From: Tanypteryx hageni
Lineage: Eukaryota > Arthropoda > Insecta > Odonata > Petaluridae
Assembly (NCBI GenBank): GCA_028673005.1
Contig: CM054117.1
Location: 35,170,061-35,234,060, forward strand
Reading direction: 5' to 3'
Length of the DNA: 64,000 nt
This document shows positions 58,025-64,000 of the stretch, one piece after another. A model generated the notes under the pieces. The model saw only the letters and a program-made list of their open reading frames with translations, made no database searches and was not told where the DNA came from. The translations under genes were made by a program, and so were the position numbers. Position 1 is the first letter of the stretch, and each line of letters begins with the position of its first letter.

Positions 58025-58954
58025 TTTGAAAATGAATTTTTTTCATTTATTTCGACCCATCTCATTTACTCGATTTAAAGTTTTAATATATAGGATTCAG
58101 CTTAATTTAGATCCCAAACCCCTATACCTCATATTAAGAAAAGTAATTGGTCTCGCGGCGAACTATCCTAGACCCCCAGAGGGCACCGTCAATAACCACA
58201 ACTTCCCCATTGGAAATGGATTAAAAACAGAGCCAGTTTTAGGCGTTGATGACTGCCCAGGGGCGAAACAGCGTCTCCTTCAGTTTTTAACACTCAGGGA
58301 GCGGCCAAATCATTCCTCTCCCACCGATCTAAAGCAGCATGCCGCGCTCGTTCTGATTACAAATAATAATGGCGTCTGAAAAAACGAGGTTTTCTCGTTT
58401 CCTAACCTTCAGGGCAAGGAGGTTCCACGGGTTTGGCTATGGCAGCAGCTCCATCAGCCTACGGGCGTCGCGCTACACTTATAATTAACCAGGTACACGT
58501 AAAAAAAGTTCTTTTAGGCCATCCCGTTAAAAAGTATGCCCTAATCGAACGTTATGAACCAAAAATAAATTTGCTCTACAACTTTTGCCGCAGCTATCCT
58601 CGTCTAAATCTCATAAAAACTAATCATGGTGAAAGGAGCGGACGGACGGCCCAACGCTACTTATTTGCCTTCACTTCATCGCGGAAATTACCCAAAAAAA
58701 GCAAATAAGGAAGACACAGAAGGCGGGATTTTCACTTAACCGAGTTTTTGCAACGTAAATACGGAAAATTTAAAGAGGCGCTGGCGGAATTTTCGGGAGA
58801 GTTGATTCACTCACACCATTCTGCACTTTCCATCAAAGCACAGCTTCTTTTGTAATTCCGCCTGTTTGGCGCTTTTTCCTGTATAAACTCGCTAGCTCGA
58901 ATAAGACACGTTCAAGCTACCGCGGATTTTCGCTGAATACGTCATGATAGCTCT

Positions 58955-60055
58955 TGACGAAAAATCCGTTTTTCAGCTTCACCTTAACAAATATTTCTCG
59001 TTTTTAGGGTTTTTCGTCATTGATGAAAAGTGCTATTATCTTCGTGATGTCCGTCCATTCGTCCGTCCGTCCGTACGCATATATCAGGAAAGAATTGGCC
59101 CAATCGATATTAACCAAATTTGGTACATATAATATTCACATAAATTAATGACCAAAGTGGCACATTTGGACTAGATCGACTAAGCAGGGGTGTCACAATT
59201 ACAAAGTTAAATATTTCGGTAATTATGAATTTGGGAGGAATTGGCCGAACCGATTTCAATGAAATTTTTTAGAAAGTAGTCATGTAACATAAAAAAAACA
59301 AAATCAAGATGTTTAATATAGATATATAAAGTAGGGCTGCCACAATACAAGAAATAAATAACATTCGTTTTACACATATTTTCGTTGAAATGTCTGCGTA
59401 AATTTGAACCAAATTATAATATTTATAATGTAAACATATATAGAAACCATGATAGCATATTCAAACTGAATCAGCCAAACAGGGGTGCCACAATTACAAA
59501 TCAAATACTTTCACTAATTATGGAGTTGGAAGGAATTGGCTGATTTCAATTAAATTTTGTATATAAGATTTATACAACATACTGTAATGAAATCAAGATG
59601 TTTAAATCTGAGCTAATTAGCAGGGCTACCACAGTAAAATGTAAAATAATATTTCTTTTACGCGAAATTCTAGAGAACTGACGGAATGGATTTTAACCAA
59701 ATATGATGTATATAATCTTTATATAAATAAATAACAAAATTATTATATTCAAACCGGGTCGACTAAACAGGGCTACCATAATATCAAAGTTAGAATTTGT
59801 CTGTAACTATTAATTTCGAAGGCATTGTCTGAACGGATTTCAAAGAAATTTCGTTTATAGAGAGAGTATATAATGACTAAACGAAATGAACATGTATAAC
59901 ACGTATGTTTGGAGCGTATCTAAAAAGCAGGGCTACCACTATATAAGGAAAAATAATTTTCTGATTTCAAAGCAAATACATTAATATATGATTATACTAC
60001 GGCGAATTTGAAAAAAAGCACTTCTGTACCACGGGAAACCCGTGCAAAACCCTAC
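58955..60055 (+). mobile_element. HINE/Helentron-like element with alternating tandem repeats
   Basis: The 5' end has an inverted repeat (TGACGAAAAATCC and GGGTTTTTCGTCA), then a GTCCGTCCATTCGTCC microsatellite. Six units of about 150 bp follow (starting near 59082, 59236, 59387, 59530, 59675 and 59822) in an A-B-A-B-A-B order, so the true period is about 295 bp. The 3' end is a perfect hairpin CACGGG-AAA-CCCGTG (60031-60045), then CAAAACCCTACTTG and a T run. Microsatellite, tandem repeats and a 3' hairpin are the published layout of Helentron-associated non-autonomous elements; the assignment is inference. Confidence 0.6.
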
Positions 60056-60308
60056 TTGTTTTTCCTTTTTACATATTCAGGAGTCCGTATACTCCAGAAA
60101 ATCACGGAGAGAGAGAGAGAGAGAGAAAATCTCATATCCCTCTCACTGAGACTATAAAAATCCATTTGCACTTGTGTGTTTGTTTACGTCTTGAGTTTTG
60201 TTCTCAAAATTCGACCCACTCGGACGAAAAGAGGAAAAGCGCTTGCTCCTCTTTAAGCGGATTCAATTACCGTATATAATTTCTGAAGTATTTTAGGTAG
60301 GGTACTAG

Positions 60309-60451
60309 GGCAATTGCGTCCCTGGACAATTGCGTCCCTGGACAATTGCATCCCTGGACAATTGCGTCCCTGGACAATTGCATCCCTGGACAATTACGTC
60401 CCTGGACTATGGCGTCCCTGGACAATTGCGTCCCTGGACAATTGTGACCCT
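60309..60451. repeat. 9 x 16-bp tandem array (MULE left terminus)
   Basis: The units are exactly in register, differing at one to three positions (GCG/GCA/ACG/GTG before TCCCT or ACCCT). The only translation without stops is a meaningless repeat of GTQLSRDAIVQ type on the minus strand, so no protein is called. Confidence 0.9.
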
Positions 60452-60556
60452 GGCAACAAACTTTTTTATTTATCGTTAAGAAAAATAATTTAAAAAATGA
60501 AAATGCTTTGTTAAACCACATGATAAAACAACGACTGTATTAAAAAGATGCCAACA

Positions 60557-61160
60557 TTAAAATCTATGCATACTGTGAGCGATTCCTCTTAAAAAAGTTA
60601 TCTTATCATTTGGATTATAACTTTCAATTGAAGTCAGCAGGCGCTTATTGACATCTTTGTTCTTATGGTGTACTGAAATACCTCTGTCATAGGCAATTTT
60701 CTTCTTCTGTGCCATAACTTCCTCCTCCTTCAATGCATTAATAAATTTCCAGATAGAGGGATGTCGACATGTAATTGAATTTTGAATGGCATTATGCCAT
60801 CCCTCTAAACTATTGTTTGATCTTGGCAAGTCGTGGGTTGTCCTTATATTAACATTCCAAGATTTAATGGCAAAATGAGGAAAAAGCCTTCTTCTATTCC
60901 CCCTGCTTCCCCTTTCCTGGTCAATGTAGGTTGTTTTAAAGTAGGAGACAAAACTCTGCAGGTAAATCATCAACATCACTCAGTCCTGGAAAGCCTTCAA
61001 TTACATCATCTAATAGAAGAAAGGCTAATGCAGAGAAGCGAGGAATCTTTAGATTGAAATCTTCATCGTCCTGATACTGTTGTCTAAAACCAAGGTCACA
61101 AATTTTTTTGAAGAGTGATTTTGTTAAATGGAAAAGGCATGAGGCTGTTCTTGCATTAGA
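60557..61160 (-). pseudogene. MULE transposase, C-terminal half
   Basis: The minus strand reads ASCLFHLTKSLFKKICDLGF, then ALAFLLLDDVIEGFPGLSD, and after a frameshift near 60990, NNSLEGWHNAIQNSITCRHP, SIWKFINALKEEE and LRGIAHSM. Order and spacing match the end of Mutator-like transposases: F-H-x-x-(Q/K)...LG, ALAF...DVIxxF, NNSxEGWH, (S/T)IWKFI, YLRGIAH. The catalytic N-terminal part is absent, so the copy is dead. Confidence 0.85.
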
Positions 61161-61185
61161 AAATTTCTTATATTTTGCTTATATT

Positions 61186-61515
61186 TTGTTATAATAAATT
61201 ACTTCTCCCCCCCCCCATTCCCCTCCCCCTCTGTCCCGCTCACCGTCTTTTTTCCTTTTTTCTCCCAAATTCTTAATTGTTATAAAAATTCCTCGTTGAT
61301 GGATACCTATATTGCTTACATTTTATTATAAATTACTCCCCCCATCCTCCCCCGTCTGTCCCCCTCACCGTCTTTTTTCCTTTTTCTTTGCAAATTCTTA
61401 ATCGTTATAAAAATTCCTTGTTGATGGATACCAATATTACTAATATTTTGTTATAATAAATTACGCCCCCCTTCTACCTCCCTCTGTCCCCCTCTTCATC
61501 TTTTTTTTACTTTGC
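61186..61515. repeat. Three tandem ~125-bp units with C-rich core
   Basis: Each unit has TTGTTATAATAAATTAC, a poly-C/CCCTCTGTCC tract, CTTTTTTCC and then GTTATAAAAATTCC(T/C)(C/T)GTTGATGGATA. The third copy is cut after the pyrimidine tract. It lies between the MULE transposase and the Penelope fragment. Confidence 0.8.
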
Positions 61516-61599
61516 ATATTACGCGTGGAGTACTAATATTAGGGACCCGGTCAAAAAATTATACTTCATCGAAATTATTAAAACCTCTCAAGTAGGATT

Positions 61600-62235
61600 A
61601 TTTGGCCTTACATCGCTCAGTCGGCGTAGTTTCCTGTCAGCGTGGTGTCTGTCGGCGTGGTGTCTGTCAGCGTTGTGTCTTTCGACGTAGAGTCCGCACA
61701 CATGCAGTGAGAGTAGGTAGGAGAGGAAGGAGTATATTTACAGCGGTTGACCGTTGGATTAGGATGGTGAGAGGTGAAAGGTGTACATTTTTTGACTAAT
61801 ATAAAAACGGGTGAGTTGGGGATAGGGCCTGAGTCACTTTTCATAATATTGTTTTGATGTTTGTTTATGTAAATACTTTCAAATGCGTCTATCTTAGTAT
61901 GTTACCGATTTGAGAGGTTTTAAATTGTCTTTGGTAATCGGGTGGTGGTTCGTTAAAATATGTTCAGCTAGACTCGATTTTTCAATTCTGTTGTTTTTAT
62001 AATGAGCAACGTGTTCCTTAAAACGATTTTCTATTTTCCTCTTTGTTTGTCCTATGTATATTTTTTTACAAGAGGAACAGTTTATTTGATAAATTCCAGA
62101 TTTTTTGTGAGTTGGTATCGTGTTCTTGAGATTTTTAATAAATTATCTAATTTATTATCATTGACAAATACTGAGTGAATGTGTGTGGTTCAGTAAGTGT
62201 GTGGCGAAGTGTGACGATTTTGAAGCAATATAACC
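61600..62235 (-). pseudogene. Penelope-like element: GIY-YIG endonuclease and C-terminus
   Basis: Minus-strand translation of 62105-61890 gives SGIYQINCSSCKKIYIGQT, then KRKIENRFKEHVAHYK and SSLAEHILTNHHP. This is a GIY-YIG nuclease domain with the Cys pair typical of Penelope-like elements. A frameshift near 61895 leads into KIDAFESIYINK and SDSGPIPNSPVF (to about 61800), the usual C-terminal continuation. Another frameshift lies near 62140. No reverse-transcriptase domain is present. The fragment lies inside the Mutator-like element and directly abuts its right terminus. Confidence 0.85.
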
Positions 62236-62238
62236 ACG

Positions 62239-62325
62239 AACAAAATTGTCCTGGACGCAATTGCCCATGCACGCAATTGACCAGGGGCGCAAATGCCCGG
62301 GACGCAATTGTCTGGGACGCAACTA
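62239..62325. repeat. Inverted 16-bp module array (MULE right terminus)
   Basis: About six diverged modules with GACGCAATTG, the reverse complement of the left array. They are more diverged than the left ones. Confidence 0.75.
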
Positions 62326-62344
62326 TCCTGTCACCTTCCGGTAG

Positions 62345-63072
62345 TTTTTGTATTCCTTTCTTATCTAGCCTTTCCTCAAACAACATTATGTTCAGTACAG
62401 ATACCGCTAAGAACGGATGATTTTTGGGTGTGAGAAGTGATTCAATCCACCCAACAATCTTTCAAGAGAAGGATTCAAAAAGGAAAAATATTTTAAAATC
62501 ATTGATATAATTTGCAGTCGTTCTTATTGTTTTTTTATCTTGAGTCGATTTTAAAATTGTTCAAAAAATGTTAAATTATAAACACATATAGGAATTCTTT
62601 GATTAAAAGTTTTTGCAGGACTTTTCAACCAAAAAAATTCGCACGAAAAATAAGAAACGCGTACTTTTGCTCTTCGACGAAGCCATACTTGATGCTTCTC
62701 TTCAGCAGGTTCTTCTACGAAAATATATTTCGTGATTTCAACTAAGGCTCGTTCCGGCATTCCCATCAAATTTTCGTTCAGATAAAAATCCTGCTTCGGT
62801 CGGTCGATCGACAGGCTGGATATTTTCCGCGCTAAAACATACAAATGTCTGGAATTCCTCGCGCTTGAACTGGAGATGCTTTATCAGACTTGCAGAAATA
62901 GAATGAAGAAATAAATCGGCTTTCGAACAAGTTCAAAATAATACCAATATTGAGTGCGAAGCCTGTTTAAAGTTTACGTTTTGAAAGGGCAGAGTATTAG
63001 TACGAGCACGAAGAATTTAGTACTTTTCTCGGTATTCATGTGGGAAGATACGATAGGATGAGATGCAAAATA
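62345..63072. other. Unassigned; minus ORF 62551-62844
   Basis: A 97-codon minus ORF (MYVLARKISSLSIDRPKQDF start) has fairly balanced composition but no recognised family and no splice context. Confidence 0.3.
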
Positions 63073-63130
63073 CAGTAGAAGGTCGATTATCTGTGTGCGG
63101 ATCAACCGGGCGTTCTGGTGCGAGGTTCAA
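63073..63130. mobile_element. Tigger/pogo-like terminus
   Basis: TA followed by CAGTAGAAGGTCGATTATCT closely resembles the CAGTAGAACCTCGATTATCC ends of Tigger elements. The opposite end was not found before the window edge. Confidence 0.45.
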
Positions 63131-63524
63131 TTTTCCCGCTTACATGATAAATGAAGAAGACACGAAATTCAATAATTTATAAACATCCGCCGATATATGA
63201 GATAAATCAAACAAAATCTGTTTTACCATAGAAAAATGGACAAAGTTCTATTTTTACCATTTTTATCCCAAACGAAACTAATTTTTCCATTAATTTCAGA
63301 CAGATTATTATATATCAAGGACCATCTTAAATTCGCAGCGATGTTAAATTTCTATATGGATGAGTGAATGTTTTAGTAAGAGTTTTATCTTAGTCCCGTC
63401 TTTATAGTGTGCACACATAGCGGTGACCTGTTAGTCAGACAGAAAAGTCAATGCCAAAAACAAATTTTAATTTTTTGTTCATTTATTCCACGCCAATTAC
63501 AGTTTCTGTTTTAATTAATTTTTA

Positions 63525-63720
63525 GGCGATCATTACCAGCGAAGCGGTAATAGCGGAACACCTTATGAACACGTCTGGTCCGTCCGTCGTAACTTTCATC
63601 TCCTAAACCGCTGGACGGATTTTAATTAAATTAAGTAATGATGGTTATTAAAATGTATAGCCCAATTGTGATTTACAACTGAATCCGTCAATTAGGACCT
63701 CCGCTTTACATAATTACTTT
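63525..63720 (+). repeat. Repeat U, 5' part
   Basis: Hairpin ATTACC-AGCGAAGC-GGTAAT (63535-63554), then GGTCCGTCCGTCG, CTCCTAAACCGCTGGACGG and ATTTTAATTAAATTAAGTAATG. It shares the build of E and of the element at 59 kb. The end was not located. Confidence 0.4.
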
Positions 63721-64000
63721 AATAAACTTATACTCGTATCTCGTTAAATGGCATCCGTCAAGCAACAATGAAATACCAAACTTTTCTCTCCCTAGCTCTT
63801 ATATGATCTGTAAGGTATAGTTTAAAAAATTTATTCGGATAGAGGACAACATAATTAAGAGCTATGATTTCGGAGATAAAATTCGAGAAAATCCCGAGAA
63901 AAACATCGCATATTTTGTTTACATCGATCGCGAAGACGGCTCTCTCAGCAAACAACAATTAAAAATCCGTATATTTCTATTCCATCCTCTTATATGATCT

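Larger units (their letters stand above)
57250..58950. other. Unassigned, with two ORFs of 117 and 91 codons
   Basis: Apart from the LINE fragment at 57.9 kb, plus-strand ORFs 58026-58379 and 58433-58708 lie in slightly GC-richer DNA, without a recognised motif. Confidence 0.35.
60301..62335 (-). mobile_element. Mutator-like element with 16-bp modular terminal arrays
   Basis: The left terminus carries nine tandem 16-bp modules (consensus GGACAATTGCGTCCCT) at 60309-60451. The right terminus (62239-62325) has about six diverged copies of the same module, inverted. The extreme ends match partly (GGTACTAGGGCAATTGCGTC versus GGTGACAGGATAGTTGCGTC). Flanking 9-mers TTTAGGTAG (60292-60300) and TTCCGGTAG (62336-62344) agree at 7 of 9, fitting Mutator 9-bp target duplications. 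Inside are a transposase relic, a poly-C tandem repeat and a Penelope fragment. Confidence 0.8.

Noticed and set aside
60267..60521. 84-codon repetitive ORF
   Set aside because: The repeat peptide is only the 16-bp MULE terminal array read in frame.
1..64000. CRISPR array, operon, rRNA, telomeric TTAGG repeats or endogenous virus
   Set aside because: None seen. Repeats are dispersed eukaryotic elements, and no viral capsid, envelope or polymerase motif was recognised.

Overview
This is a window of an arthropod nuclear genome, probably an insect. It is AT-rich, about 95 percent non-coding and full of old transposable elements. The evidence is spliced exons with GT/AG borders, a secreted lipase of the insect pancreatic-lipase/phospholipase-A1 type, tRNA-derived SINEs, and KIAA1586-type hAT, Mutator-like, mariner/pogo, Penelope-like and RTE-type LINE remnants. 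There are no operons, CRISPR arrays, rRNA genes or intact tRNA genes. The species cannot be named from sequence alone.

One host gene is convincing: a lipase on the minus strand. Exons 2-6 (12131 down to 7497) have matching splice phases and carry the family landmarks: an oxyanion HGF, the nucleophile motif GFSLGAH, FVDVIHT, HADFYPNGG and a CSHWR histidine. A short last exon probably ends at 7361. Exon 2 needs an upstream exon ending in phase 1. The only one found by eye is a signal-peptide exon at 50502-50454 with a strong donor. If it belongs here, intron 1 is 38.3 kb long and most of the window is that intron. The usual catalytic Asp is Glu in this copy.

Layout. 0-7.3 kb, downstream of the gene: repeat families R and E, and a hAT element with an R copy inside it. 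7.3-12.1 kb: lipase exons; intron 3 holds a mariner 3' end and a 189-codon ORF, and intron 2 holds a Penelope 3' end with a hammerhead-type ribozyme. 12.1-50.5 kb, putative intron 1: SINEs, a KIAA1586-type hAT pseudogene, a LINE tail, a possible piggyBac, further hammerhead-bearing inverted repeats (25.4, 26.6 and 43.5 kb), a hAT nested in an E copy, a 1.45 kb hAT with a perfect 8-bp target duplication, a 364-bp hAT MITE and a 431-bp element with modular termini. 50.5-64 kb, upstream of the candidate first exon: a CpG- and pyrimidine-rich stretch, a second KIAA1586-type hAT pseudogene, a pogo-like MITE inserted in a LINE tail and itself carrying an R copy, a Helentron/HINE-like element made of alternating tandem repeats (59-60 kb), and a Mutator-like element with 16-bp modular terminal arrays and an embedded GIY-YIG Penelope fragment (60.3-62.3 kb).

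The most interesting signals are the hammerhead-bearing inverted repeats, whose arms start at the predicted self-cleavage site, and the modular-terminus elements. All calls were made by eye. Homology statements rest on recognised motifs, not searches.
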